Below, in pieces: positions 16,627 through 26,217 of a stretch of DNA of 64,000 nt. Both the position numbers and the translations under genes were made by a program. The notes below the pieces were generated by a model. That model searched no databases and was not told the origin of the DNA. It worked only from the letters and a program-made list of their open reading frames with translations. The stretch's first letter is position 1. Every line of letters begins with the position of its first letter. Source of the DNA: Anaerostipes caccae L1-92 (lineage in GTDB: Bacteria > Bacillota > Clostridia > Lachnospirales > Lachnospiraceae); NCBI RefSeq assembly GCF_014467075.1, contig NZ_AP023027.1, forward strand, positions 457,001 through 521,000, in the 5' to 3' direction.

Positions 16627-17355
16627 ATGGGAATGATTCAGGCCCCCATGTTGGCTGCCGCATCGGGAAGTGATGTGGACTTCATGGTGCATGGGCTGAT
16701 ACCATTGAATTTTTTCGGGCATAAGGTATGGATCACCACCACTCATGTGACAACACTGATTGTCATGCTCTTTATAATGGTGCTGGCTTTGATCGCAAGG
16801 CGGAGCATCATGAAAGATTACGAAAAGCCGAGCGGGCTGGCCAATGCCGTGGAGCTGGTGGTAGAAATGCTGGATAAGCTGGTCAAGAGCACCATGGGAA
16901 AACATTGGAAGCCGTTTGCCAACTATATCGGAAGCATCATGTTTTTTATCTTTATCGCCAATACATCGGGACTGTTTGGGCTTCGGGCTCCGACGGCCGA
17001 TTATGGGACTACCTTAAGCCTTGCGCTGATCACATTTGTGATGATCCAGTACAGCGCATTTAAGACACGGAAGTTTCGTATGTTTACGGATCTGTTTCAG
17101 CCGATTCCAGTGCTGTTTCCGGTCAATGTCATCGGTGAATTTGCAACTCCGGTGTCGCTGTCGCTGCGTCTGTTCGGAAACATCATGGCGGGGACCATTA
17201 TGCTTTCGCTGTGGTACGGCCTGCTTCCGATCTTTGCGAAGCTGGGGCTTCCGGCATTTCTGCATGTATATTTTGACTTGTTTTCCGGTGCGATCCAGAC
17301 CTTTGTATTTGCCATGCTGACCATGACATTTATCGCAGACAAGAGGAATGTATAA
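16627..17355 (+). CDS. atpB: F-type ATP synthase subunit a
   Basis: Stator channel subunit, 242 aa, which with the c-ring forms the ion path of the Fo motor. The essential arginine is visible as Arg181 in SLRLFGNIMAG, corresponding to E. coli aArg210, followed by the conserved C-terminal helix AIQTFVFAMLTMTFI. AAGGAGGGAATGCT precedes the ATG. Because the c-subunit carries a sodium-type site, this subunit should conduct Na+, though the a-subunit does not by itself reveal ion choice. Confidence 0.95.
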   Translation: MGMIQAPMLAAASGSDVDFMVHGLIPLNFFGHKVWITTTHVTTLIVMLFIMVLALIARRSIMKDYEKPSGLANAVELVVEMLDKLVKSTMGKHWKPFANYIGSIMFFIFIANTSGLFGLRAPTADYGTTLSLALITFVMIQYSAFKTRKFRMFTDLFQPIPVLFPVNVIGEFATPVSLSLRLFGNIMAGTIMLSLWYGLLPIFAKLGLPAFLHVYFDLFSGAIQTFVFAMLTMTFIADKRNV

Positions 17356-17416
17356 ACCGGAAGAAACTATCAGGAGCAATAAAAAGAACAATTTTATTTT
17401 TTAGGAGGATTTTCTT

Positions 17417-17680
17417 ATGAATATTTCAAGTGAAGCATTTGTATTAGGTTGTTCAGCAATCGGAGCGGGACTTGCGCTGATCGCAGGTATCGGACCTGGT
17501 GTAGGACAGGGATACGCAGCAGGACAGGGTGCGGCAGCCGTAGGACGCAATCCGGGCGCCAAGGGAGATATCATGTCTACGATGCTTCTCGGACAGGCAG
17601 TTGCAGAGACCACAGGTCTTTACGGATTGGTTATCGGCCTGATTCTGTTATACGCTAACCCGTTATTCGCTAAATTATAA
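17417..17680 (+). CDS. atpE: F-type ATP synthase subunit c, sodium-type
   Basis: Rotor-ring proteolipid of 87 aa with two helices and the polar loop GRNPGAKGD. Ion-site residues are Gln31 (GVGQGYAAG), Val62, Glu64, Thr65 and Tyr69 (AVAETTGLY). These align one-for-one with Gln32, Val63, Glu65, Ser66 and Tyr70 of the Ilyobacter tartaricus Na+ c-ring, with Thr replacing Ser. The surrounding sequence is also strikingly close to that protein as I remember it. A sodium-driven or sodium-pumping synthase is therefore likely. TAGGAGGATTTTCTT precedes the start. Confidence 0.95.
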   Translation: MNISSEAFVLGCSAIGAGLALIAGIGPGVGQGYAAGQGAAAVGRNPGAKGDIMSTMLLGQAVAETTGLYGLVIGLILLYANPLFAKL

Positions 17681-17756
17681 TCCGGGAGATAAAACGGCGG
17701 CAGAAGCCGTCGGAATATGACAAACCGGAGAGAATTCAGGGAAAGGAGGACAGGAC

Positions 17757-18272
17757 GTGGACAGAATCTTTGGACTTGATATCCAGCTTGGATTTGACGT
17801 TTTATGCCAGGCAGTCGCGGTCTTCATCATGTTTGCATTTTTATCTTATGTATTATTTGAACCGGTCAGGAAACTTTTAAATGACCGCAAGAATAAAATC
17901 GCAGATGATCTGGATACTGCGGCGGCCGACAAAGAAGAGGCGGCCAGACTGAAAGCTGAGTATGAAGAAAAGATCAGGGATATAGAAAAAGAAGCCGATG
18001 AGATTTTAAGCCAGGCCAGAAAGAAAGCCCTGAAAAGGGAAGACGAGATCATTTCGGAGGCCAGACAGGAAGCGCTGAAGATCACAGAGCGGGCGGAAAA
18101 TGAGATTGCGCTGGAAAAGAAAAAGGTCCGGGATCAGGTGAAACAGGAAATGATCCAGGTGGCAGTGGCTATGGCAGGCAAGATCATAACGGATAAGATC
18201 GATCCGGCAAAGCAGGATGCCCTTGTGGAAGAGACCTTAAAGGAGATGGGTGATCAGACATGGCGAAGCTAG
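17757..18272 (+). CDS. atpF: F-type ATP synthase subunit b
   Basis: Peripheral-stalk subunit, 171 aa. One N-terminal membrane helix (about 12-35) is followed by a long, highly charged coiled coil (about 45-140) rich in KAEYEEKIRDIEKEADEI-type heptads. It starts with GTG at 17757 after AAAGGAGGACAG. Its 3' end overlaps atpH by 13 bp, implying translational coupling. Confidence 0.93.
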   Translation: MDRIFGLDIQLGFDVLCQAVAVFIMFAFLSYVLFEPVRKLLNDRKNKIADDLDTAAADKEEAARLKAEYEEKIRDIEKEADEILSQARKKALKREDEIISEARQEALKITERAENEIALEKKKVRDQVKQEMIQVAVAMAGKIITDKIDPAKQDALVEETLKEMGDQTWRS

Positions 18273-18805
18273 TCAGCAAAACATATGGAGATGCCTATCT
18301 TTCGCTGGCAGAGGAAAAAGGAAATCTTGACTCTGTCAAAGAAGAAGTCCTCAGTGTGCGCCGGGTGTTTTCGGAGAGCGGGGAGCTCAATCAGATGCTT
18401 TCTCACCCCAAGATCGTAAAAGAAGAAAAAATGCGGATCCTGGAAACAGCATTTAAAGGCAGGATTTCTGAGGACATGATGGGCTTTTTGTTGGTCATTG
18501 TGAAAAAAGACCGATACCGTGACATAATGTCTGTTCTCGACTATATCATCGGCCGGATGAAGAAGAAAGAGGGGATAGGGAGCCTTTGGGTTGCCTCCGC
18601 TTTTGAACTGTCAGAAGGGCAGAAAAAGGACATTGTGGATCGTATGAAAGAACTGACAGATTACAGGGAGTTTGAAGTGGACTATGAGATCGATGAGCAG
18701 CTGATCGGAGGGCTGGTGCTCCGGCTCGACGACAGGGTCATCGACAGTTCCATAAGGACGAAGCTTCAGACCATGGGGAAAAGTCTGTCAAAAATACAGT
18801 TGTGA
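18260..18805 (+). CDS. atpH: F-type ATP synthase subunit delta
   Basis: Stalk subunit connecting F1 to subunit b, 181 aa. It shows the family layout: the helical N-terminal domain starting KTYGDAYLSLAEEKG and the C-terminal motif QLIGGLVLRLDDRVIDSSIR. The start ATG is inside the atpF end (overlap 13 bp) with AAAGGAGATGGG upstream. The gene order b-delta-alpha is standard. Confidence 0.93.
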   Translation: MAKLVSKTYGDAYLSLAEEKGNLDSVKEEVLSVRRVFSESGELNQMLSHPKIVKEEKMRILETAFKGRISEDMMGFLLVIVKKDRYRDIMSVLDYIIGRMKKKEGIGSLWVASAFELSEGQKKDIVDRMKELTDYREFEVDYEIDEQLIGGLVLRLDDRVIDSSIRTKLQTMGKSLSKIQL

Positions 18806-18832
18806 TTATAGGCAAGGAGGCAAAAAAGCAAA

Positions 18833-20344
18833 ATGAATTTAAGGCCAGAAGAGATCAGTTCTGTCATTAAAGAGCAGATCAAACAATACTCTACCAAGCT
18901 TGAAACCTCTGATATTGGAACCGTGATTCAGGTAGCCGACGGAATTGCAAGAATCCATGGCCTTGATGAGGCCATGCAGGGAGAACTTTTAGAATTCCCG
19001 GGGGAAGTATACGGAATGGTGCTGAACCTTGAGGAAGACAACGTCGGAGCCGTACTGCTGGGAGACCAGAAAAACATCAGTGAAGGAGATGTCGTAAAGA
19101 CCACCGGAAGAGTCGTGGAAGTGCCGGTAGGTGACGCGATGACCGGACGTGTTGTGAATTCTCTGGGACAGCCGATCGACGGAAAAGGTCCGATCGAGAC
19201 AGAAAAGTACCGTCCAATAGAAAGAGTAGCATCAGGAGTTATCTCAAGAAAATCCGTAGATACTCCGCTTCAGACAGGAATTAAAGCGATCGATGCCATG
19301 GTGCCGATCGGGCGCGGGCAGCGGGAACTGATCATCGGTGACCGCCAGACGGGTAAAACTGCGATTGCAGTGGATACGATCATCAACCAGAAAGGCCAGG
19401 GCGTCCATTGTATTTATGTGGCAATTGGTCAGAAATCGTCTACGGTTGCGAACATCGTAAAGACATTTGAAGAGTACGGAGCCATGGATTACACCACAGT
19501 GGTGGCATCCACAGCCAGTGAGCTGGCACCGCTCCAGTATATTGCCCCATACGCGGGATGTGCCATCGGGGAAGAGTGGATGGAAAACGGGGAGGATGTT
19601 CTTGTCATTTATGACGACTTGAGCAAACATGCAACCGCATACCGTACCCTGTCCCTTCTGCTTCGGAGACCTCCGGGACGTGAGGCTTATCCGGGAGACG
19701 TCTTCTATCTTCACTCAAGACTTCTGGAAAGGGCAGCCAAGCTGTCCGATGAACTGGGAGGAGGTTCTCTGACAGCCCTTCCGCTCATCGAGACCCAGGC
19801 AGGCGATGTATCTGCCTATATTCCGACCAATGTTATTTCCATCACGGACGGACAGATTTATCTGGAGACCGAGATGTTCAATGCGGGATTCCGTCCTGCG
19901 ATCAATGCGGGTCTCTCCGTATCCAGAGTAGGCGGTGCGGCACAGATCAAAGCGATGAAAAAGATCGCCGGGCCGATCCGTACCGACCTTGCCCAGTACA
20001 GGGAGCTCGCCGCTTTTGCCCAGTTTGGTTCAGAACTGGACGATGATACGAAAGAGCGTCTGGCACAGGGTGAGAGGATTAAGGAAGTTCTCAAACAGCC
20101 TCAGTATCAGCCGCTTCCGGTAGAACAGCAGGTGGTGATCATTTACGCGGCTACCAGAAAATATCTCCTGGAGATCAAGGTGGATGACATCTTAGCCTTC
20201 CAGAAGGAGCTGTTTGAGCTGATCGACACAAAATATCCGGATGTGTTCCGGTCAATCCGGGAGACGAAGGAGCTTGGAAAAGAGACGGAAGAAATGCTGA
20301 TCACTGCGATCAAAGAGTGCAGGCAGCAGTTTGAGGCAAAGTAA
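18833..20344 (+). CDS. atpA: F-type ATP synthase subunit alpha
   Basis: Regulatory nucleotide-binding subunit of F1, 503 aa. The Walker A loop GDRQTGKT lies at residues 169-176, the same numbers as E. coli. The signature [17 protein letters not shown] appears late in the nucleotide-binding domain, and the N-terminus has the [13 protein letters not shown] helix. AAGGAGGCAAAAAAGCAAA precedes the ATG. Nothing unusual in length or motifs. Confidence 0.97.
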   Translation: MNLRPEEISSVIKEQIKQYSTKLETSDIGTVIQVADGIARIHGLDEAMQGELLEFPGEVYGMVLNLEEDNVGAVLLGDQKNISEGDVVKTTGRVVEVPVGDAMTGRVVNSLGQPIDGKGPIETEKYRPIERVASGVISRKSVDTPLQTGIKAIDAMVPIGRGQRELIIGDRQTGKTAIAVDTIINQKGQGVHCIYVAIGQKSSTVANIVKTFEEYGAMDYTTVVASTASELAPLQYIAPYAGCAIGEEWMENGEDVLVIYDDLSKHATAYRTLSLLLRRPPGREAYPGDVFYLHSRLLERAAKLSDELGGGSLTALPLIETQAGDVSAYIPTNVISITDGQIYLETEMFNAGFRPAINAGLSVSRVGGAAQIKAMKKIAGPIRTDLAQYRELAAFAQFGSELDDDTKERLAQGERIKEVLKQPQYQPLPVEQQVVIIYAATRKYLLEIKVDDILAFQKELFELIDTKYPDVFRSIRETKELGKETEEMLITAIKECRQQFEAK

Positions 20345-20358
20345 AGAGGTGAGCTTTT

Positions 20359-21216
20359 ATGGCATCAATAGTTGATATAAAAAGAAGAAAAGCCAGTATC
20401 GAGAGCACCGGACAGATTACAAAGGCGATGAAGCTTGTCTCAACGGTAAAGCTTCAGAGAGCAAGAGCGAGGGCCGAGGAATCCAGGACTTATTTTGACA
20501 AGATGTACCGGACCGTATCTTCAATCTTAGCCCAGTCAGATAATATCGACCATCCGTATTTAAAGTCTAACGGTTCGCAGAAGAAAGCAGTGATCGCTGT
20601 ATCCTCCAACCGGGGACTGGCCGGCGGTTACAATAACAATATTGTAAAAATGATCCGTGACAGCGGACTCGCAAGGGAAGATGTAATGATCTACGGAGTC
20701 GGACATAAGGCTATGGACAGTCTGGCAAACAGGGGTTATCATATTGTCGCCGATGACTCTGAGATGATCGACGAACCGGAGTACGAAGATGCCGTCAATC
20801 TGGGAAACCGTGTCTTAAAGGCCTTCGAGGACGGGGAGATCGGTGAGATCTATCTGGCATATACCAATTTTAAAAATACGGTAGTTCATGAGCCGACCAT
20901 GATCAAACTGCTTCCTGTGGAGATCGATTCAAAGGAAAAAGACGGGGAAGACTCCAAGACACTCATGAACTATGAGCCGGAACCGGAAGAAGCTTTATCC
21001 ATGCTGATTCCCAAGTACGTCTGCAGTCTGATCTTCGGTGCGCTTGTCACATCGGTTGCCAGCGAAAACGGTGCCAGGATGCAGGCCATGGATTCGGCAA
21101 CGACCAATGCCGAAGAATTAATTGACAACTTAAGCCTTGCCTATAACCGGGCAAGACAGGGCGCTATCACGCAGGAATTGACAGAAATCATTTCAGGAGC
21201 GGAGGCGCTGGAATAG
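20359..21216 (+). CDS. atpG: F-type ATP synthase subunit gamma
   Basis: Central shaft of F1, 285 aa. Conserved ends are visible: N-terminal DIKRRKASIESTGQITKAMK and C-terminal ATTNAEELIDNLSLAYNRAR, which form the coiled-coil axle, with the Rossmann-like middle containing SSNRGLAGGYN. AAAGAGGTGAGC precedes ATG 20359. It lies between atpA and atpD with short gaps. Confidence 0.96.
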   Translation: MASIVDIKRRKASIESTGQITKAMKLVSTVKLQRARARAEESRTYFDKMYRTVSSILAQSDNIDHPYLKSNGSQKKAVIAVSSNRGLAGGYNNNIVKMIRDSGLAREDVMIYGVGHKAMDSLANRGYHIVADDSEMIDEPEYEDAVNLGNRVLKAFEDGEIGEIYLAYTNFKNTVVHEPTMIKLLPVEIDSKEKDGEDSKTLMNYEPEPEEALSMLIPKYVCSLIFGALVTSVASENGARMQAMDSATTNAEELIDNLSLAYNRARQGAITQELTEIISGAEALE

Positions 21217-21235
21217 AAGTAGGAGGAATTATTAA

Positions 21236-22633
<1,398 letters not shown>

Positions 22634-22645
22634 GCAGGTGATCCT

Positions 22646-23053
22646 ATGGCTGAAAATCTGATGAAACTGGAAGTAACGACTCCGGACCGCTCTTTTTATG
22701 CGGGAGAGGTCCGGATGGCTGAGTTTACGACCACAGAAGGGAATGTGGGAATCTACCCAAAACATATTCCGATGACAATGATCATAGCTCCTGGTATCCT
22801 GACCATCACGGAGTCAGACGGAACGAAGAAACAGGCTGCTTTGATGAAGGGGTTTGTGGAGATCACGAAGGAGGCTGTCAATATCTTAGCAGAGGTTGCG
22901 GAATGGCCGGGTGAGATCGACTTAGAGCGGGTGGAGCGTGCCAAAAGGCGTGCCCAGGAACGCCTGAAACACAAGAGCGATACAGACCTTCACAGAGCTG
23001 AAATGTCTTTGAGGAGAGCTCTGGTCAGAGAAGAATTATCAAAAAGGATGTAG
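22646..23053 (+). CDS. atpC: F-type ATP synthase subunit epsilon
   Basis: Last gene of the atp operon, 135 aa. An N-terminal beta-sandwich (EVTTPDRSFYAGEV, EGNVGIYPKHIP) is followed by a C-terminal helical hairpin rich in Arg, Lys and Glu that can brake rotation. It starts at ATG 22646 with GGCAGGTGATCCT upstream. It is followed by a hairpin at 23056-23108 that probably ends the operon. Confidence 0.95.
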   Translation: MAENLMKLEVTTPDRSFYAGEVRMAEFTTTEGNVGIYPKHIPMTMIIAPGILTITESDGTKKQAALMKGFVEITKEAVNILAEVAEWPGEIDLERVERAKRRAQERLKHKSDTDLHRAEMSLRRALVREELSKRM

Positions 23054-23055
23054 AC

Positions 23056-23108
23056 AGAACATATTTCTGGACGGGCAGCTGTGAGAGCCGTGTTCAGAAA
23101 TATGTTCT
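23056..23108 (+). terminator. Hairpin after atpC, possibly a divergent relative of the interspersed repeat
   Basis: AGAACATATTTCTG (23056-23069) pairs perfectly with 23095-23108. The 25-nt interior contains GGCAGCTGTGAGAGCCG, reminiscent of the GGC...AGAGCCG core of the 61-bp repeats at 11868, 35686 and 41679. The T-run after the stem is poor. It is probably the atp operon terminator; the kinship to the repeat is weak. Confidence 0.5.
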
Positions 23109-23138
23109 TCCTGTTTTATGGAAAGGGGCTGTAAAGAC

Positions 23139-24287
23139 ATGAGGAGGTTATATCAAAAGCTTGGGCCTGCAGTGACCGCTTCGGTTGTGGCAGCCGTTGT
23201 GATTCTCTGCAGTCTTTTTAATTTTAACTGGCAGATCCGGTCTGATTTAAGAGGCGGCCGGGAGGATTCGGCACAGTCACATCTGGAGCTCGTTGAAAAA
23301 ATGGGGAGACTGCTCACTGCTGAACTGGTAGGCACCATGTCCGTTTTGCTGGCAGTTGTGGTGACGGAGCGAAAGAAAGAAAAAAAGCGGCTGGTTCTCA
23401 TGAAAAATGCCTATCACACGGCGCTCAGCAAGTCCAGTGACCTGTTTTTTGAAGTGGATCTGTCTGCGGATCGGTTAAAGATTCATTCCTGCCGGGTGGA
23501 GGGTGTCTGGGAGCAGAGAGATCTGCCGTACAGCGAAATTGTATCATGTTCGGCAAAGAAGTGTGCGCCTCAGTTTCAGGAAGCCTTTACAAAAACTTTC
23601 AGCCTGGAGTATATATGGGACGCGATCAAGAAAAGCATCCCTTCTGTCTGTTTTGAGTATGAGGCCGCCGTAAAGGAAGAGGAACGCTGGTATTCTGCAA
23701 CTCTGGTCCCGGTGTTTACCGGGGACAAGGCTTCGGCAAGGCTGTTTTGTATGGAAAGAGACATCACAGAGCTGAAACAGCAGCAGATCAAGCTGAAGAC
23801 GTCGGCTATGCTGGATGGATCTACGGGGCTCTATAATAAGAAAACATCAGAGCATATGATCAGGCAGCGCCTGGGAAAACAGAGTGAAGGCCAGAAATAT
23901 GCGCTCTTTATGATAGATATCGATGATTTTAAAGCAATAAACGACAGCTACGGACATATGGAGGGAGATGCTGTCATTGCCCAGACTGCCCTGCAGCTGA
24001 AAAAATTGTTTAGTCCGGCTGATATTACAGGGAGATTCGGCGGCGATGAGTTTATTGTTTTTTTCGATGAGATTTCAGACAGAAAAGAGATAGAGGAAAA
24101 GGCAGAGAAAATAAAAGAAATGCTCCGTTCCGCGGGCATGAATGTTTCTTTCAGTGTAGGGATTGCTGTCTCCGAGGGCAGAAACATGACATTTGAAGTA
24201 CTTTATAAAAAGGCAGACAGTGCGCTATATGCCACAAAACAGCGTGGAAAAGATGGATATACGATTTATACGATGTCTGAAGTCTGA
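23139..24287 (+). CDS. Membrane-anchored diguanylate cyclase (GGDEF domain)
   Basis: Synthesises the second messenger c-di-GMP. Two hydrophobic segments (about residues 8-24 and 55-75) flank a short extracytoplasmic loop. A PAS-like middle region (about 85-215) contains LFFEVDLSADRL. The C-terminal GGDEF domain has the active site GRFGGDEF (Gly301-Phe305). No RxxD inhibitory site is visible before it, so product inhibition may be absent. The start chosen is ATG 23139 (AAAGGGGC upstream); ATG 23118 lacks a ribosome binding site. It is a stand-alone gene downstream of the atp operon with no EAL partner in the window. Confidence 0.85.
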   Translation: MRRLYQKLGPAVTASVVAAVVILCSLFNFNWQIRSDLRGGREDSAQSHLELVEKMGRLLTAELVGTMSVLLAVVVTERKKEKKRLVLMKNAYHTALSKSSDLFFEVDLSADRLKIHSCRVEGVWEQRDLPYSEIVSCSAKKCAPQFQEAFTKTFSLEYIWDAIKKSIPSVCFEYEAAVKEEERWYSATLVPVFTGDKASARLFCMERDITELKQQQIKLKTSAMLDGSTGLYNKKTSEHMIRQRLGKQSEGQKYALFMIDIDDFKAINDSYGHMEGDAVIAQTALQLKKLFSPADITGRFGGDEFIVFFDEISDRKEIEEKAEKIKEMLRSAGMNVSFSVGIAVSEGRNMTFEVLYKKADSALYATKQRGKDGYTIYTMSEV

Positions 24288-24311
24288 CACTGCAATATTA
24301 CATAATAAAAA

Positions 24312-24338
24312 CCCTTCCTGCGGTGAGTGCAGGAAGGG
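24312..24338 (-). terminator. Terminator of the CYTH gene (between convergent genes)
   Basis: CCCTTCCTGC (24312-24321) pairs with GCAGGAAGGG (24329-24338). On the minus strand it is followed by TTTTTA, and it may stop both converging transcripts. Confidence 0.75.
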
Positions 24339-24356
24339 ACATCATATCAAAAGAGT

Positions 24357-24800
24357 TCATCGGTTAGCCAAATTGTTATTCTGATACCGTGGATCCAATG
24401 TTACTTCATCTTCAAACCACTCAGGCCCTTCGTAATCCAGAGCGGCTTCTTCAGACGGAAATTCAACTTCGGCCATCATTAGTCCTTCGTGGTCTCCGTG
24501 GAAGATATCCAGTTCAATGGTAAGAGAGCCTGAGGCAGGGATCTGGTAGCGCGTCTTATAGATGAGGATACCGTCGATCTTGCTCTTCAGGTGCTCATAG
24601 GCCTGCTTTGTCAGAGGAAATTCATGCTCGGCCCGTTTCATCAGCCCTTTGGACTTATAGGTCAGGATGTAATCATGGTCGAGTCTGCGGATCCGGATCA
24701 CCGGTTCCATGCACAGATATCCCTGCTCGATCTCGGAGTGGGGATAGGAATCAAGGTCTTTCGGCGGGTCGGTAACAATAAACTTGCGTTCTATTTCCAT
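24357..24800 (-). CDS. CYTH-domain protein (triphosphate tunnel metalloenzyme)
   Basis: Small 147-aa protein opening with the diagnostic ExExK motif (MEIERKF: Glu2, Glu4, Lys6), followed by alternating basic and acidic strands such as VIRIRRLD and LTIELDIF that line the tunnel. Members hydrolyse inorganic triphosphate or act on adenylates. The start is ATG 24800, directly after AGGAGGAACGCACT; the longer frame reaching 24899 has no initiation signals. It is a single gene. Confidence 0.82.
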   Translation of the reverse strand: MEIERKFIVTDPPKDLDSYPHSEIEQGYLCMEPVIRIRRLDHDYILTYKSKGLMKRAEHEFPLTKQAYEHLKSKIDGILIYKTRYQIPASGSLTIELDIFHGDHEGLMMAEVEFPSEEAALDYEGPEWFEDEVTLDPRYQNNNLANR

Positions 24801-24926
24801 AGTGCGTTCCTCCTTTTTCCTCATTATATACGCAGCGGAGACAGAATGCAAAGGAAATTGACAACTGAGCAGAAAGCTTTTAAAATGTTTTAGAAACATG
24901 AATACAGAGAAGGCGAGGAAGATACA

Positions 24927-25562
24927 ATGCGTTTAAGGAATGTGCCGGGAGCGGCGGATATGATAGCGGCCAGTCCATTTTCCGTCAATCAACCGGAAGA
25001 ATGGAAAGGCAAGTGGAGGGAATTGTTTGGCAATGACAGGCCGGTTCATATAGAGATCGGTATGGGGAAAGGAAAATTTCTTTTGACATTGGCAGAAAAG
25101 AATCCTGACATCAACTATATTGGGATCGAAAAGTTTTCCAGTGTTCTCGTGAGAGCGGTAGAAAAAACGGAAGAGTTCGAGGGGAATAACTTAAGACTGA
25201 TCCGCATGGACGCGGAGAATCTCCAGGATGTTTTTGCCGAGGGAGAGATTGACCGGATCTATCTGAATTTCTCCGATCCGTGGCCGAAAGAACGCCACGC
25301 AAAGCGGAGGCTTACTTCTACGAGATTTTATGAGAGGTATGACCACATCCTTGCGAAGGACGGACAGGTTATTTTCAAAACAGACAACCGCGGGCTGTTT
25401 GACTTTTCCCTGGAACAGACGGAGGAAGCCGGATGGAAACTTCTTGACTGTACATTTGATCTGCATCACAGTGAGTTTGCAAAAGACAATGTTATGACAG
25501 AATATGAGAAGAAATTTTCTGAAAAAGGCAGTCCAATCTGCCGCCTTACAGCCTGCCGTTAA
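24927..25562 (+). CDS. trmB: tRNA (guanine-46-N7)-methyltransferase TrmB
   Basis: SAM-dependent enzyme that methylates G46 in the tRNA variable loop, 211 aa. It has the SAM motif VHIEIGMGKGKFLLTLA (from about residue 38), then NYIGIEKF, and the signature NFSDPWPKERHAKRR. The start ATG 24927 follows GAGGAAGATACA. It lies upstream of a short Cys-rich ORF and trxA, with a candidate -10 (TATAAT, 25585-25590) between them. Confidence 0.93.
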   Translation: MRLRNVPGAADMIAASPFSVNQPEEWKGKWRELFGNDRPVHIEIGMGKGKFLLTLAEKNPDINYIGIEKFSSVLVRAVEKTEEFEGNNLRLIRMDAENLQDVFAEGEIDRIYLNFSDPWPKERHAKRRLTSTRFYERYDHILAKDGQVIFKTDNRGLFDFSLEQTEEAGWKLLDCTFDLHHSEFAKDNVMTEYEKKFSEKGSPICRLTACR

Positions 25563-25610
25563 TATTTTTATCCGTATTGCATACTATAATAAAAAAGTGG
25601 TAAGATAATT

Positions 25611-25739
25611 ATGAAACAGAAAAAGTGTCAAGTAAAGGTAAATCAATTTTTCTACCAGCATCCAAAGCACAGGAAATGGTTCTGCCGCCTGCTGGCATCG
25701 CTGGAAGAGGCAAAAGATTGTTTATGCCGGTCAAGATAA
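25611..25739 (+). CDS. Small cysteine-containing protein upstream of trxA (42 aa)
   Basis: ATG 25611 opens a 42-codon frame ending TAA at 25737-25739. The product starts MKQKKCQVKVNQFFY and has four cysteines (6, 25, 37, 39), is strongly basic and has several aromatics, with no signal peptide. A -10-like TATAAT lies at 25585-25590, and the ribosome binding site is weak (AGTGGTAAG). It ends 11 bp before the thioredoxin start, so the two are probably co-transcribed. I do not recognise a family. The fixed position next to thioredoxin and the cysteine content hint at a redox or metal role, but this is speculative and it may be a leader peptide. Confidence 0.42.
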   Translation: MKQKKCQVKVNQFFYQHPKHRKWFCRLLASLEEAKDCLCRSR

Positions 25740-25750
25740 GGAGAATGATT

Positions 25751-26068
25751 ATGGAGTATACGTTTACGAATGAAAATTTCCAGGCAGAAGTGTTAGACTC
25801 AGAGCAGCCGGTACTTGTCGATATGTTTGCAACATGGTGCGGACCGTGCAGAATGATGGGGCCTGTTGTGGAAGAACTGGCAAAAGAGTACGAGGGAAGC
25901 GTTAAAGTCGGAAAGCTGGATATCGATGAGAACAGTGATATCGCAGGGCAGTACGGCGTGATGTCGGTACCTACGTTCCTGGTCTTTAAGAACGGCCAGG
26001 TGGCAGCAAAAGTTGTAGGAGCTGTGCCTAAGGAAGAGTTAAAAGCAGCCGTGGATAAAGCGCGTTAG
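25751..26068 (+). CDS. trxA: Thioredoxin
   Basis: 105-aa thioredoxin with the active site WCGPC (Cys30, Cys33) in MFATWCGPCRMMGP and the cis-proline segment GVMSVPTFLVFKNG. It reduces protein disulfides using thioredoxin reductase. The start is ATG 25751 with AAGGAG 7 nt upstream; longer in-frame extensions to 25625 read through the neighbouring small ORF region in another frame and are not credible. It is followed by a terminator at 26093. Confidence 0.95.
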   Translation: MEYTFTNENFQAEVLDSEQPVLVDMFATWCGPCRMMGPVVEELAKEYEGSVKVGKLDIDENSDIAGQYGVMSVPTFLVFKNGQVAAKVVGAVPKEELKAAVDKAR

Positions 26069-26092
26069 GGGTCAGGAAATGACTGTATAAAG

Positions 26093-26129
26093 ACGGATGG
26101 ACGGAACGTAAACCGGCCATCCGTTTTTC
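26093..26129 (+). terminator. trxA terminator
   Basis: ACGGATGG (26093-26100) pairs with CCATCCGT (26117-26124), followed by TTTTTCT. Confidence 0.7.
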
Positions 26130-26217
26130 TGTGGGTCTGCACCGGGATTTCGTTTGACAAGATGTAAGACAGCAATTAAACTAAAAAACAGATAGTCAAG
26201 GAAGAAAAGGTGGATCC

